Shown one piece after another: positions 1-12,394 of a stretch of DNA of 64,000 bases. The stretch is taken from NCBI GenBank assembly GCA_928212115.1, contig CAKMRJ010000001.1, positions 188,256,414-188,320,413 on the forward strand, written 5' to 3'. The stretch is from Lactuca virosa (taxonomy: Eukaryota > Streptophyta > Magnoliopsida > Asterales > Asteraceae). The stretch's first letter is position 1. Each line of letters starts with the position of its first letter. The position numbers and the translations under genes were made by a program. The notes below the pieces were generated by a model that saw nothing but the letters and a program-made list of their open reading frames with translations, was not told the origin of the DNA and searched no databases.

Positions 1-22
1 ACCTGAATTTTGGGATGTTACA
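1..22 (-). repeat. Terminal tip of a minus-oriented gypsy LTR
   Basis: The first 22 bases match 62374-62395, the closing bases of the G5 LTR, with two differences, and end in GGGATGTTACA. The bases that follow are not a polypurine tract, so this is the outer edge of a 5' LTR or of a solo LTR rather than a 3' LTR joined to its internal region. The rest of the element would lie left of the window. Confidence 0.6.
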
Positions 23-273
23 AAGTGTAGCTTATATTTAAATTTAGTATCATTGTTTTGAACTTATAATAAATATTTGGGCTAGTATTATGACCTATAT
101 AAGTGTCGTTATAATATATTTTTACCTACTCGCGATACGGAGAATCCGGATTGAAGGGCCGCCTAGGTTGTTGGATTTCATAAGTGATTTAATGCCAAAA
201 TGGTCCTGCCCTCCGGTGTTTTATGTCTGGCCCCTGTCTGTACATAGTGGTTGGAAAGTATTTTTTAAACGCT

Positions 274-340
<67 letters not shown>

Positions 341-1562
341 GACTAACAATTAGTCACGGTAAATATTAGACTAAAATCTAGTGGATACTAGGTTTCGTAG
401 AAGGAAAATAAATTATTAAAAGCAAAGCATTACCCGAGTTGGGAATCATCACTTTAACAAGTGAGTGCATAGTTACTTTCGTTTTACACATAGATATGAA
501 GTATTTAATATAAAATATGTGCTATGTGTGCATATTATCTGTGTCCTTGATATCTATGCTGGATGAATGATTTTTATACATGTTTTAAATGATTTAAACT
601 GTATATGTATTTTATATCTACAAATATGTTGGGTAAAACATGGGTAGATGAAATAGTTGATGTGTGATGAAATAAAATGATTAGAGGACTCGATGTTGAC
701 GATGATCCAGTAATCTAGCGGAGTATAGATGACGACCACGGACTATTCTAGACAGTCTAGTGGAACGCTAACAGGCTCGCAACCTGTACGTGTTTGTGAA
801 CGATGTGCTCACCGGTGTACTCCATCCCTCTCATGGTTCCCTTACGGACATTTATTGCTTAGGAACTCCCTTAGTAGTAGTGTCCATCCCGATGAAAATC
901 CTTATGATAAGTCCCTTATAATAGTTGCTTTAGGGATGTAAGGTGAGGATAACGAGAACGGGTAATCGGATTGATTCATTTGATGAAACTAATCAACTGT
1001 TTATTGTGGGTTGAAAACCCTCTGTGCTCACCAGGCTCCCAAGCGTGACCCACTTAGTTTCTTGTATTACAGGTAGTGGCACAAGAGCATAGTTACATGA
1101 CTTGATGAGGGATTATGGATTATAGGCCAGTAGATATAAATAAATGTTGTAAGACCTATGTTGTTTTGTTTATGCTTTTGATCTGTATTGACAATGACAT
1201 CCCGAGGTTTTAACATAATGAAACGTATTTCTTCGGAAAGGATTTGATAAAGTGTTTATCATATTTTCTTTTGGGAACAAATTCCGCAACATTTTTCTTT
1301 AAATGGTAACTCTGATTTTCAAATAAAGCATAAACAAATCGGTCTTTTTTGGTCGTGAAAATGGGGATGTCACATCTAGTTTCAAAAGGAAGAGCCCGAC
1401 TGGATCGCACTGCACCCCTGGAGATTTATTCTGCAATGATTGTTTATGACTTTACTCTGATATTTTGAGAATACTTTTACTCTTATCGTCGTTGGGCTGG
1501 TGAATGAATGGTTTTGACTTATTTAAAATGAAAATTTTACTTAGTATTTTTGGGATGCTACA
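23..1562 (+). repeat. Plus-oriented gypsy LTR-like fragment
   Basis: There is no credible gene here. The stretch ends at 1562 in TTGGGATGCTACA, the form in which plus-oriented LTRs of these families finish. Around 1040-1085 it holds a CTCACCAGG segment and a TTGTATTACAG acceptor-like site, comparable to the 3' part of the G2 LTR. The beginning of the LTR is not recognised, and the left part may be unrelated flank. The short open frames inside it look like chance. Confidence 0.45.
275..341. repeat. (TAA)n microsatellite
   Basis: About 22 uninterrupted copies of a TAA/ATA trinucleotide. It explains the run of asparagine codons in an open frame covering this place, which is therefore not a gene. 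Confidence 0.98.
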
Positions 1563-1904
1563 GTAAACGCTTAGTCCACCTTCTTAGACTAGTCAATTGT
1601 AACATCCCAAAAATTTCAACAAGTTTAAACTTTTCAAAACAACCCATTTACTAATAAAAGTGTTTACAAAACCGTTGTTTCCAAAACATGATTTAAAATC
1701 AGAGTCTCCCACAATCCAATCAATTGTAAAACCTACGATGTGTACGGTCACTCCTTCGCCTTTCCACAGTCCACAGAAGAACCTGAAACCATAAACCAAA
1801 ACTATAAGTACGAAGCTTAGTGAGTTCCCCCAATGTACCAACACACAAACAAATAACATATACAAAAAACCACATGTATTGGGTCCATAGCTAAAATACT
1901 GGAT

Positions 1905-2330
1905 TACCCCTGAGCCTAGAGTATGAGTTTGGTTTGCCTATCGGGCCCACAGGTCATATCCGGCTTGCTCCTGAGCCCACATCCTAAGTCTGGCTTGCCC
2001 TCGGGGCGCATAGCTTATGTATGGCTTGCTTCTTAGTCCAATCAGTCCTCATAATGGAATACAAATGATTATCCCTCAATACGAGTCTGGCATACCAACC
2101 GGTCCTCAGCTCGTATCTAGAATTATACTGAGCCCTTAGTATTAGTCTGGCATGCCCTACCCGGTCCTCAGCTCATATCTATAATGCTTTAGTACCTTCA
2201 AGCACTCAATATGAGTCTGGTATACCACCTGGTCATCAGCTTGTATCTGGAATGCATATGAGCCCTCAGTATGAGTCTGGCATACCACCCGGTCCTCAGA
2301 TCATATCTGGAATGCTCCAGGGTATGGTGG
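1905..2330. repeat. Imperfect tandem repeat block in G1 left LTR
   Basis: Units of roughly 50-60 bases built from the phrases AGTATGAGTCTGGCATACC and GGTCCTCAGCTC occur about seven times with substitutions. The matching block in the right LTR is at about 21880-22262. The units contain short complementary arms. Confidence 0.8.
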
Positions 2331-3504
2331 TTACAGAACGAAACAGTACAACCTCAACCCAACACAATATGTCTACAAATAATAACATATACAGATAATC
2401 ATGCAGACAGAATCATGCATAGTCCTACAGATCTACCAGACTAGCATATCAATAACTTGCATAATGATGCATATCTATTCCATACTCATCATATCAGTGA
2501 ATATCAGGATATCAAACCAATGGGCCGGTCTTGGTGCCTTCGACTCATAAGTATACTGAGGAAAACTCACCTCACAAACTGAATAGAAGTTGATGAGGTC
2601 CCAAAATACCCTTAAGGTCAAACTTGGTGAAACTTTGTCATAGTCAATTGCTCAAACCAAATAGGCCAACTGAGTCAACCCAGTAGAGTTAACCCACCCA
2701 AGTCAACTCAGGTGTAAATGCGGAGCATACTCTGGAGGTACGAGGGGCGTACCTTCCCAAGTTCAAACTCCAATAAGAGATTATTTCATTAAGTTCTTAC
2801 ATCCAAAACTCATATTCAAACCCAGAATGATGTCCTAAGTAATAAAGTTTCCAACTTTATGACTTTGCACGGTTATAAAATGCTTAATGTCCAAAACCCT
2901 AAGTTATTAGCCCAATAATACATCACAACTCTTGAATGGAAGGGATAGAAGGTACAATATCACATTTTCATAGTTTATAATAGCTTTATAATGGATAAAG
3001 TTACCAACTTTATCCATTAGAATGGTCCCAATGAACAAGATCTACTCTTTAAGTCTCAAAGGGACCCAAAAGATCATATACTTCTAATTAATCCATTAAG
3101 TACTAGTCTCCAACTATCAGACCTGAATCAAAATGATGTTTAGATGGATTTCAACTTTATCCATAACAAGTTCACAAACTTCCAATATCTAAACTTTATG
3201 CACTAAAATGACCAAAAGCTCATAACATCCAAAACTAGTTAGATTTAACAAATATATCATCAAGATTCAAACTTTATTCCTCTAGAAGATAGATCAAGGT
3301 GAACAAAGTCCAGATCTACAAGCTCCAATGCAACCAACACTTCTCCAAGAAGTTCCTTCTTCTCCAAGGTGCACCATGCATACTCCAAAGCACTCAAAAA
3401 CACCTTCTTTTATCACACAAGGCTCAAATTGGGTTAGGATATCATAGAAGGGGTGTTGGAGGGGTGGAGGCTAAGAAAGGAGTGGGTTTGGGGGAGTTAA
3501 GGAG

Positions 3505-3512
3505 CTTAAATA
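3505..3512 (-). promoter_or_regulatory. TATA box of G1 left LTR
   Basis: Minus-strand TATTTAAG in the context CCCTATTTAAGCTCC, about 460 bases from the LTR start. Its copy in the right LTR is at 23539-23546. Core promoter function is inferred from position and sequence. Confidence 0.65.
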
Positions 3513-3550
3513 GGGCTCAAACCATGGGAATATGGTTTGGGCACTGATTG

Positions 3551-3617
3551 TGTACGCCCAGCGTACTCAGGGTGCCTCACTACGCCCAGTGTACACCCCT
3601 CTGTACGCCCAACGTAC
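3551..3617. promoter_or_regulatory. GTACGC dyad array upstream of the G1 TATA box
   Basis: Three copies of a near-palindrome, GTACGCCCAGCGTAC and variants, at 3551-3566, 3580-3594 and 3602-3617. The nearest copy begins 39 bases upstream of the TATA box in the direction of transcription. The same array is at 23584-23663 in the other LTR. Its role as a protein-binding or hairpin site is an inference. Confidence 0.6.
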
Positions 3618-3972
3618 TTCGCATAACCTAAAACCGACAAAACTTTTAACAGGCATAACTTCTTCGTTCTAACTCTGATTTTGACGTTCTTATATCCATG
3701 GAAAGGTAACGAGAAGTTGTACACTTCTATCAACTTATCCTTGTCTTAAAACTTTCCAAACAAAAATACAAAATTCATAAAATCCCGAACTGACACTTTA
3801 CCGAAATACCCCTTGGCACCAAAACACAGACCGAACTCCCGGATCATCCAAATTACATTACCCACACCCAAATGTGTCTAAATATATTTTCCTTAAAGGA
3901 CCTAAGCCTGATGATACCTGGTCTTCGGGTCACCACCCCCACATAGGAAACGATTCGGAATAGGGCGTTACA

Positions 3973-4656
3973 ACTCTCCCGCACTTAAATTAGATTTCGT
4001 CCTCGAAATCACTCGTTACCATCTCCTTTACCGAACTAAATGATCGTGAATGAACTCCCTGAATCCGAAAAATTATTGGGGAAGTTACCTAAATCTGATG
4101 ACCTCCCACTCTTACTATTGTTGAACCTAAAACAGAAGATAACACAAGCCCTAACGAAGAATGAACCTCAACTTTTCCCCAATCCAAAGAGTATCCAACC
4201 TTTATACCTAAAATTGAAAACCCTAAACAATGTCGGACTCCAAGAAAAAAACCAATGAAAACTGCTCCCTCAAATACTCAACTTCATAACTTGAACCGAA
4301 AAAACCTATCTGGCCTGAACAAATTTACATATACCCGAAAACATATATCGCCGACAACCTACCAGATCCCTAATAAAAGTCGACCCTAACATACGATGGC
4401 TTTCCAATAATCGAACCCATTATAAGAAGAACTCACATATTAATGACAGACGAATCCTAGCTCCTGCTGACGTTAAGTGATAAATGAAAACCATCACCAC
4501 TCAGCTCAAAAAAATGAATCCAATACCTTATCTGAAAAGAACCCAAACACAATCGCGAATTTTCCACTAACCCAAAATCCATAAGATGCACCAAAAGCCT
4601 TTAATTAACCTATGGATCCCTGCACGCCATCCCAACCACTGATCCTACGAGCAAAG
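3973..4656 (-). other. G1 internal region, left part, with polypurine tract
   Basis: Next to the LTR end, 3973-3990 reads on the minus strand as a purine-rich tract (GTGCGGGAGAGT), the expected plus-strand primer. The following CGTCCTCGAAATC resembles the same place in G5 (62410-62432). No coding frame is recognised. E1 begins at 4657. Confidence 0.6.
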
Positions 4657-5330
4657 TGTGAGAACAAGATCGATGCGCAGGGACAAGGTTTGAAAACTCA
4701 GACCTTGAATGAATGCTTAAGATCAATGTCTGCTTACTAATAGATGTTCAAGTCAAGGCTGGAAAGACCAGTCAAGTCTTAGATTAAATGTTCAACAAAT
4801 AATCAAGCCATTAAATGCAGAACAGTAGTAAATGATCAAGGTAAAGCTAATAAATGAAGAGCAAGAACAATGTTTTGAATATACTTGAAGTAAATACTAA
4901 AAGAGAGTAAAAGATCCGTTGTTGACTTGTATTGAAAGCTCCTATTTAAAGGAGTGAATGTTACAGCGAATTAACCCAGGTGTTTACATAAGACCGGACA
5001 AAAGACATAGTCTGACATTCTAATTGTCCTAAAACAACTTTAGACTAAGTCCTATGAAACGTCACATCAAATACAAGACAAAAGTAATAAATACACAAAA
5101 GACAAAATGACTTCATTCTGGACAAGTATTATTCAGGAGGTGAAAGTTTGATCCGGATCAGCATGCATTCCGGACATCTGGATCAGCTCCGGAATGTGTT
5201 CCTCTTCAAAATACTCCTCCTCTTCTTCTCTTCAGCTTCGGACAGGTTCCAGAGCATTTTTCCCTTCGGAACCAACACACTTTGGAATATGTACTTAGGA
5301 TTGCTAGAGGTTCACTTTCAGGTTCCAACA
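4657..5330 (-). repeat. E1 left LTR (3' LTR)
   Basis: Matches 17400-18074 with about 25 differences. Contains a TATA box at 4943-4950 (minus strand TTTAAATA) and, upstream of it, repeated TCCGGA hexamers, some of them mutated in this copy. Confidence 0.95.
4943..4950 (-). promoter_or_regulatory. TATA box of E1 left LTR
   Basis: Minus-strand TTTAAATA flanked by the inverted arms CTCCTTTAAATAGGAG. The copy in the right LTR, at 17686-17693, would drive the element. Confidence 0.65.
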
Positions 5331-5343
5331 ATCTCCCCCTAAG
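5331..5343 (-). other. E1 polypurine tract
   Basis: Minus-strand CTTAGGGGGAGAT directly abuts the LTR. This is the usual plus-strand primer of LTR elements and fixes the element's direction. Confidence 0.9.
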
Positions 5344-5365
5344 TGAACTTAGCATTCCAGCAGGC

Positions 5366-8300
5366 TTAGTTCATTTCTTCCTTGATGAAGGTGTACGCTC
5401 TGAACAACCATTCTCGCACCGCAATGTACCAAGTTAGTTGACTTACAAACTTTGCCTTGACCTGTTCCGGAGCATCAGACTTGGACGCCCAGGATATGAA
5501 CTTCTTCAAGGCTTTGGTCGGTACTAGGTGTTTATGAAGGACTCGAAAGAAGTCCTTCTTGTTTTTTCTTCTGGTGGTGTAGACAAACCCTAGAACCGGT
5601 TCTTCAATCGGACCATCTGCAATAATTTCAGCTTCCGGAAGAACAAAGTCGATCTTGGCAATGAATTGTTCCGTTCCGTAGAGGTGTGCAAGTTCGTAAT
5701 CACATTAGCAGAACTCAGCAACATAACCTTTGAGAAAGCTGAGAATTGCATGGTAAGCACCCATACCGATGTCATCTTTTTGATTTTCTCTGAAGTAAGT
5801 AGCTAGGGTAAGGATGTCGTTCGGATTCATTGAAGGAAAATCTGCATCAGTAACGGTCCGGGGAGTTGGCTTGTTCCGGAGGAGATGGAAACGGAACAGA
5901 GGACAGTTCAGCTCAAATTTTACTAAAATTTTTCTTCCAAAGCCTTGAACTTTGGTGATCGTGTTCCTTGTCCATGTTTCCTTAAAGGGTTGAGCATTCT
6001 TTGCATAGAAGGTTTTGAGCCTTTCATGCTCTGTCCGGATGATCACTTCCGGATTATCGGTTGGGTGGAGCGGAGCAAACTTCGTGTAGAATTTGCTGTA
6101 AGGAGAGAGAGGAAGATCCAGTTGATCAGTGTCATTTGTGGGAAAGTCATCGTAAAGTGTTGGGATGATTTCATGTGCTTGAAGAATGCCTTCACGGCAA
6201 AGAGGAGAGATGTCACGCATCAGATCGGGATTGTATTTTAAGGCTTGAATCTGGATGTTGTCCTCTAGTGCCTTATGAATTTCCTCCTGAGGCCATCTAT
6301 ATTTTTGTTTGAGAGGAGGTCCGGAGTGGAAGGCTTGTTGTTCGGAAGTCATTGGTTTCTTCCTTTTGTCTCTTTGAAGCGCATCAGTGACCATCTTCAT
6401 GTTTTCATCAATGATGAATTCCGGATTGGGAGTTGGAAGCGGTTCTTCCGGAATTTTATATGAGGTCCGAAGAGGAGAGCCCTGGTCGATTGGGGCTATT
6501 TTTGGTTCCAGAATGGGAGTGGGAGATAGCACAGAAGGAGTGGCTCGGAAAGCTTGAGCTGTAAGAACTGATTTTGCCTTAGCCATTTTGATAGCCATAT
6601 CGAAAGCTTCCGAAAGAGAGGATGGCCAAGCGACTGCGGACCAGATCCTCTTTTGTTCTTCAATTAATTCCTTCGGAGTGGTCAACTTTAGAGCTTGAAG
6701 ACCAAAAAGTCCTTTAGGAGCTTCATCCGGAATATATACTTCATCATCTTCATCACCTTCACTTCCTTCAGTGATTCCCAAGATTCCAGAGACGATTTGA
6801 ACGTCTTCATCTTCATAATCCAGGTCTTCATCCCTGAGTGTTAATTCCGAGGCTGGTTTCCATCTTCTGCTTAGGCCTTCTCCCCCTCTTGCGTCGGTGA
6901 ATCTTGAGACCGGTGCAAGCGTTGAGTCTTCCTTGATATCATCAAGTTTGGAGAAAACCTTCTGAAGACCTGTGGAAAGTTGAAGAGTGAGAGTGTCATA
7001 GGCTTCGGCAGTGGGAGCTTGTTCAGAGAGATGCTTGAATGTGCTGCAGAGGATGGCAATCATCTCATCAAACTTCCTGTTCGGAACATCAACAATGTTC
7101 CAAGTTGAGCGCAGGAGTTTGATGAGGACTTGTTGAATAATGAGGTTCATATCATCCTTCTTCCGGATCTCCTACTCCAGTCGTTGAATTCGTTTCTCAT
7201 GACGAACATGGGTCTGCTTGATTAGGTCGTTGGTGGCAGACACCAAATCGTCATGAACCTTGAGCATTGAGGAGATGGTGTTGAGATAATTTTCCACCAA
7301 AGTGTCATACTTGGAGTCAATTTGCTCAACTGTGTGCTTCAGCCGGATGGAGATCAGCTGATCAAGGTGGGCTTCTCTTTCTGCAACTGATGGTCCGAAT
7401 TGTTGGGTGAGAGACTGGAGAATGGCATCAAGTTTCGAATCAAGTCCAGAGACTTTTTGATCCAATTTTGAGTTTAGCTCTGTTACGGATGCCTCTACAG
7501 ATGACACTTTTTGCATGGTGTCAGAGACATTTGTTCGGATCTCTAGAAGAGCGAAGTGGTCAACGTGGTCACCAGCTGAGGATTCTGTATCAGAATCAGA
7601 GTGTTGCGGAGGAGGTTGGTGTACGTTCGGATTTGAGGAGGGACCCGGTTTGGTTGCGTCATCATCTTCTTGAAGGTTTAAGTTGGAACCGTCGTCTGGA
7701 GTGGTAGTGGAAGAGGATCTAAAGTCATAAACAGACTTGGATACGGATGCTTTGGATTGGTAGTGAATGGAAGTCATGAGATGCGCATCCAGAATGGTTG
7801 TTGCTTCTTCTTCCAACATGATGTCTTCAGAGAATTCTTCTTCCGGATCGGTGTGGAAGATGCTTTGATGAGTGGTGATTGGGGGTAGCTCTGAGGTGAG
7901 TTCATTGATAGCATCATCGTGAGTGGGAGGGACATAGGGCAGATTGCTTTGGATGGCCATGTTCCTCATGGAGATGAGAGTGGACTCCACTTGAGCTCAA
8001 GAAAGGTCCGGACGCCGAGATGAGGCCCTGTTAACATAATCTTCCCAAAGAGGATCATTAGTGCCTGGTCGTCCTGTACGCCTTCCGGGTATCAGACCAG
8101 TTGCGGCATCGGAAGTTGGAGAGACTGCTCCTTCTTCCGGATGCTTAGTGTCCGGAACAATGGTTCCGGAGTGTGTGCGTGTGGAAGAGATAATGGGAAT
8201 ATCAAATTTGACACGTGAGTTTGTTCCAGGGGGCTGCAAGGAACTTTATTCAACACCGGCATCACCCTTTTGGGAGGGTGAGGGTGGATGATGTGGAGAC

Positions 8301-9295
8301 TCCCCGTAAGTGTGTGCTTGTGATGTTGAAACATTGAGGGGTACCTCAGATGAGTGGGTAGGAGGGGTGTGCGGGCGGCTTGAATCAGCCGGAATGTCAT
8401 GGGTGCCCTCCTGGTTAGAGGGGCACTTACTTTGGTTTTCTTTTTGGCCTTAGGCTTGGTAGGAGAAGCCTTTCGTTTGGCTGGTTTCTTGATTTTAGGT
8501 CCGGACTTAGCAGGATCGGCCTCTTCTGGAGTAGGCTCAACAGAGACTGGGGCAGGTTGTGTTGGGTCGAACACAACCAAAGTCTCAAGATGTTGTTTTA
8601 AATAGGGAGATTCGGAAGGAACGATGGCCAACATGTTGTCCAGAAGACGTCTGACCGGACCAAAAGATGATTGGTCCGAAATTCTATATGCCTTAACTAT
8701 TTTAAAAGAAACACATACCTCCGGAGGAATGGTGCTAACCGGAATTGGTACTTTGAGCTCCTTGAAAATTTGTTGAATCGTCAGAGCCCAAAATCTAGGG
8801 CTTGAAATTTCGTTCGATTTCCTCTTGATGGCGAACTTGCAGAAGTCTTGCCACAAGACTTCAGGAATATCTACAACATTATTGCGTCCGGAGTAAATGC
8901 TGAAGACTACATTCATCCAATCCTTGCTCAAAGTATCAGTACCTCCATGCTTGTCAGATAACCCACGGATAATGAAATGCATAAGAACAGTCCAGAGCCC
9001 AGAAACAGCGGTTTTCTTGAAATCCTTCGCCTTGAAGTCTTGTGTGTGTTTGAAACTCTTCAGCCGTTGGTTCAACAACTTTGAAACCTATAGGATTAGG
9101 TGTGACACCAATCGCATTAAGAAAGGTCGATTTGTAGATAGGAATGGTGCGATCACCAACAATGGTGGTTAGCAGAACTCCATCTTCGAGTTTGATGCTT
9201 GTGAATGCGCGATGAAGATGAGTGAGTGGGAGTGGAGGATCAGGGGTTTTGGTAAGTGGAATGGAGAGAGGATGATTTGCAATGAACTCAATCAT
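5366..9295 (-). pseudogene. E1 extra (env-position) frame, about 1,300 codons, broken
   Basis: Lies between pol and the 3' LTR, where Sireviruses carry a so-called env-like frame. Readable pieces are 8954-9295, 8092-9078, 7997-8239, 7172-7990, 5705-7150 and a final open stretch 5366-5704. Breaks: one frameshift near 9060, one near 8390, in-frame stops TGA at 7997-7999, TAG at 7172-7174 and TAA at 5705-5707. The last stop (5366-5368) is about 20 bases from the polypurine tract. The N-terminal third has a globular look (motif SGLWTVLMHFIIRGLS), followed by a lysine-rich stretch like a nuclear signal, an acidic and serine-rich middle, heptad-like coiled-coil sequence, and a C-terminal domain with DADFPSMNPND and TWYIAVREWL. 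I see no signal peptide or membrane span. The true start is unclear: ATG at 9295 is used here, but coding similarity may begin upstream. Function unknown. Confidence 0.8.
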
Positions 9296-10642
9296 TATCC
9301 TGATCGATTCATCGTAGTCTAGAGGATTTAGGGAGAACAGTTGGGTTGTATCTCTAAGAAAGGGTTCTTGATCGGCAGAAGAGGATGAGCCCTTTGATCC
9401 TTTTTTATGATTTCTTCCTTGCGATTGATTTCTTTGGAGTTGATGCAGTTTGAGTTGGGTTCTTTGAAGACTCTATTGTTGAAGAATAATGAAAGCTTGA
9501 TGAACACGAAGAACAGTGAGAGGGTTTTTGCAGGATTGAGAGTTGAGTGAGCGTAAAGAGGTAAAAGGGAATTTGAAAGGGTATTTATAGGTAGGGGAAG
9601 ATGGGTCGGGTCGAAAAAGGTAATGATGAGGATCCGAGATCCAGTGGGTCGCATTGAATGAAATTGTACCTTTTTAGGATTGATGGGATAGGGAGGTGAA
9701 AGGTTGAATTGTTCAAAGCTTAAAATGGAAATGTTAACCGTCGATTCGATGTTTGCTTTTAGGAAACGTGCAATCGTGGCACGGGAATCAAGGTCGATAG
9801 GATAAGAACTTCAAGAAGTAACCGTTGTGGATGGTTCATCTTAAAACCCTTTGGTATTCAGGATGAGTGAGTCCAGAATGGTTATGATCTGGTAGGAACA
9901 TTGATGAGTTCTGAATATCTTCTTTTGAGACTGTTCTGGAGAGAGAAATAGTCTGGAGCAATATTTGAGATTCTGGAGCAATTTGAAATTTTGGAGCAAG
10001 TTTGAGAAATTTCCGGAGCAGTTTGAAATTCCGGAGCAACTATGAAATTCCGGAGCAGTTTTGAAAATTTCGGAGCAAACTTGAAAATTTCGGAGCAGAT
10101 TTGAAATTCCGGAGCAGTTTTGAAAATTCCTGAGCAAACTTGAAATTCCGGAGCAAACTTGAAAATTCCGGAGCAGATTTGAAATTCCGGAGTAGTTTTA
10201 AAAAATTCTGGAGCAAACTTGAAATTCCGGAGCAGTTTTAAAAATTCCGGAGCAAGTTTGAAAATTTCGGAGCAAATTAGAGAAATCCGGAGCAAAAGCG
10301 TTTTTGAGATTCGAAGAAGCTTTCAGAAAAAGATTTAGGAGACATTCTGGAACAAGGGTTGAGAAAACTTCCGGAAAGGGTTTTCAGAGAAATTTCGAAG
10401 TACAGAGAAGATTACCTTTCTGGAGTGGAATTCTGGACTTCCATTATGAAGTGAGTTCTGAAGTAACGATTCGGAAGAGGGTTTGAACTTGATAATCGTG
10501 ATGAATAAGATGAACTGTACAACTTAAAACTTAAGGGGCAATCAGAAATAAAGACAAGTAAAAATGATCCTATGTATTTACAGAGAAGATAGTCCAAAGC
10601 AAAAAAAAGAGTTCAGAGCAAATTTTCTTCTGAATACTTCTA
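9296..10642 (-). other. E1 spacer between pol and extra frame
   Basis: About 1.3 kb. 9296-9480 reads as plausible N-terminal extension of the extra frame in shifting frames. 9480-9950 shows nothing clear. 9955-10310 is a tandem array described separately. The remainder is AT-rich, with no gene seen. Confidence 0.7.
9955..10310. repeat. TTCCGGAGCA tandem array in E1
   Basis: About 14-16 imperfect copies of a unit of roughly 21-25 bases, consensus near TTCCGGAGCAGTTTGAAA. Overlapping open frames in several frames across this stretch are by-products of the repeat. The core TCCGGA is the same hexamer that is repeated in the E1 LTR promoter region. Confidence 0.92.
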
Positions 10643-12394
10643 TCAAAGAGAACATGTCTCATGAAAGAATTGAGGATCAGGCGTCATCATACCTATTTTG
10701 TTCAGAAAACCATTAAATTTGGTTTCGTCTAATGCCTTAGTAAAGACATCAGCAATCTCATCGTTAGATGGAACAAAAATAAGTTCAATGTTGCCATTTA
10801 GAACATGATCTTTAATAAAATGGTACCTTATGTCAATGTGCTTTGTCATGGAGTGGTGAATTGGATTGTGAGAGATTGCAATGGCACTTTGAGAGTGACA
10901 GTAGATAGGAATGCGTTGAAATCGGTAACCATAATCCAAGAGTTGAGATTTCATCCAAAGAACTTGAGAGGTACAGGTGGCAGCAGCAATGTATTCAACT
11001 TCGGTTGTAGAGAGAGCAATGCAGTTCTGTTTCTTGGATGACCAGCTGACTAAACGACCACCTAGGAATTGACATCCTCCTGAGGTACTTTTTCTATCGA
11101 GTTGAATACCACCATAGTTCGAATCAGAGTAAGCTTGCAGAAGGAAACTTTCATTTGCTGGATACCAGATTCCGAGACTCTTTGTACCTTTGAGGTATCG
11201 GAATATTTGTTTCACAGCCAAAAGATGAGACATCTTTGGATTGACTTGAAATCTGGCACATAAACATGTTGAGAACATAATGTCCGAACGACTCGCTGTG
11301 AGATAGAGTAAGGATCCAATCATTCCACGGTACTTCTTTTCATCAACGGAAACACCCGAAGGGTCGGCAAAGATCTTGTGTCCGAAACCCATAGGTACCT
11401 TGGCGGAGGCACAGGTATCCATTGAATATTTCTTGAGAAGTTCAGAAATGTACTTCTCTTGGTGAATGAAGATACCTTTGTTAGTCTGTTTGACTTGAAG
11501 ACCAAGAAAGAAGCTTAATTCACGATTCATGCTCATTTCGAATCGACTGCTCATAAGTTTGGAAAAATTAGCAACCATAGATGAATCTGTAGATCCAAAA
11601 ATGATGTCGTACACATAAATTTGTACCAACATGAGATGCATTCCATTTGATCTTCGGAATAGAGTAGGATCAAGATTTCCTCTTTGAAAACCGGAGCGTA
11701 TGAGAAAATTGGTGAGAGTCTCGTACCAAGCCCGAGGAGCTTGCTTGAGTCCATAGACAGCCTTCCGGAGTTTATAACAGTAGTTTGGAAAGGAAAGGTT
11801 TATGAATCCGGGGGGCTGTTGAAGGTACACTTCAGTGTCAAGTTCACCGTTAAGAAATGCACTCTTAACATCCATTTGGTAAACTTTGAAGCCTTTATGA
11901 GCTGCATAAGCAAGAAAGATTCTGATGGCTTCAAGACGAGCAACAGGAGCAAAAGTTTCGTCGTAGTCGAGCCCTTCTATTTGAGTAAAGCCTTTAGCCA
12001 CCAGTCTTGCCTTATTTCGGATGTTTACTCCTGCATCATCAAGCTTGTTTTATAATACCCATCTTGTACCGACAATGGGATGATTCTGGGGAGGAGGCAC
12101 GAGAGTCCAAACTTCATTTCGGTCAAATTCTACCAGTTCGTCTTGCATGGCTGTGATCCAGTCAGCATGCTCCAATGCTTCCTTGATGGATTTGGGTTCA
12201 ACCATGGATATGAATGCTGAGAAGTGACATTCATTTTGAATATTTGTAGCAGACCGAGTCTGTACACCAGCATTGGGGTTACCGATTACTTGGTTCGGAG
12301 AATGATCCTTCGTCCAAACATGTAATCGTGGGAATTCTTGTGCAGCCGACAAACTGATATCAACAGTGGAATTGATTTGCTCCCCCGGAATGGT
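10643..12394 (-). pseudogene. pol: E1 reverse transcriptase and RNase H
   Basis: Pieces 12050-12352 and 10643-12001 are in one frame, interrupted by TAA at 12050-12052 (and TAA at 12395-12397 just before). Copia RT landmarks are clear: [39 protein letters not shown] and [11 protein letters not shown], abbreviated here as family signatures. The catalytic box reads YVYD where the family has YVDD, so the first aspartate is lost. The RNase H region has AYSDSNYGG and STTEVEYIA but YCHSQSA where YCDSQSA is expected. The frame ends at 10643, after ADVFTKAL, the normal C-terminus of copia pol. Enzymatically dead as written. Confidence 0.9.

Larger units (their letters stand above)
1598..3972 (-). repeat. 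G1 left LTR (3' LTR)
   Basis: Begins TGTAACATCCC and ends GGGCGTTACA. It aligns along its length with 21571-24006 and differs from it at many positions (more than 10 percent by eye), so G1 is old. In minus-strand reading it contains, in order, a cluster of GTACGC-GCGTAC dyads, a TATA box, a leader with further GTACG words, a block of imperfect tandem repeats (about 1905-2330) and an acceptor-like module (about 1755-1830). Confidence 0.88.

Noticed and set aside
90..353. Open frame ending in poly-asparagine
   Set aside because: The asparagine run is the (TAA)n microsatellite, and the rest resembles LTR sequence.
5705..7150. 481-codon minus-strand open frame as a host gene
   Set aside because: It lies inside E1 between pol and the 3' LTR, is in frame with flanking pieces, and has counterparts at the same place in E2 and E4.
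9836..10295. Three overlapping repeat-protein frames in E1
   Set aside because: They arise from the TTCCGGAGCA tandem array read in several frames.
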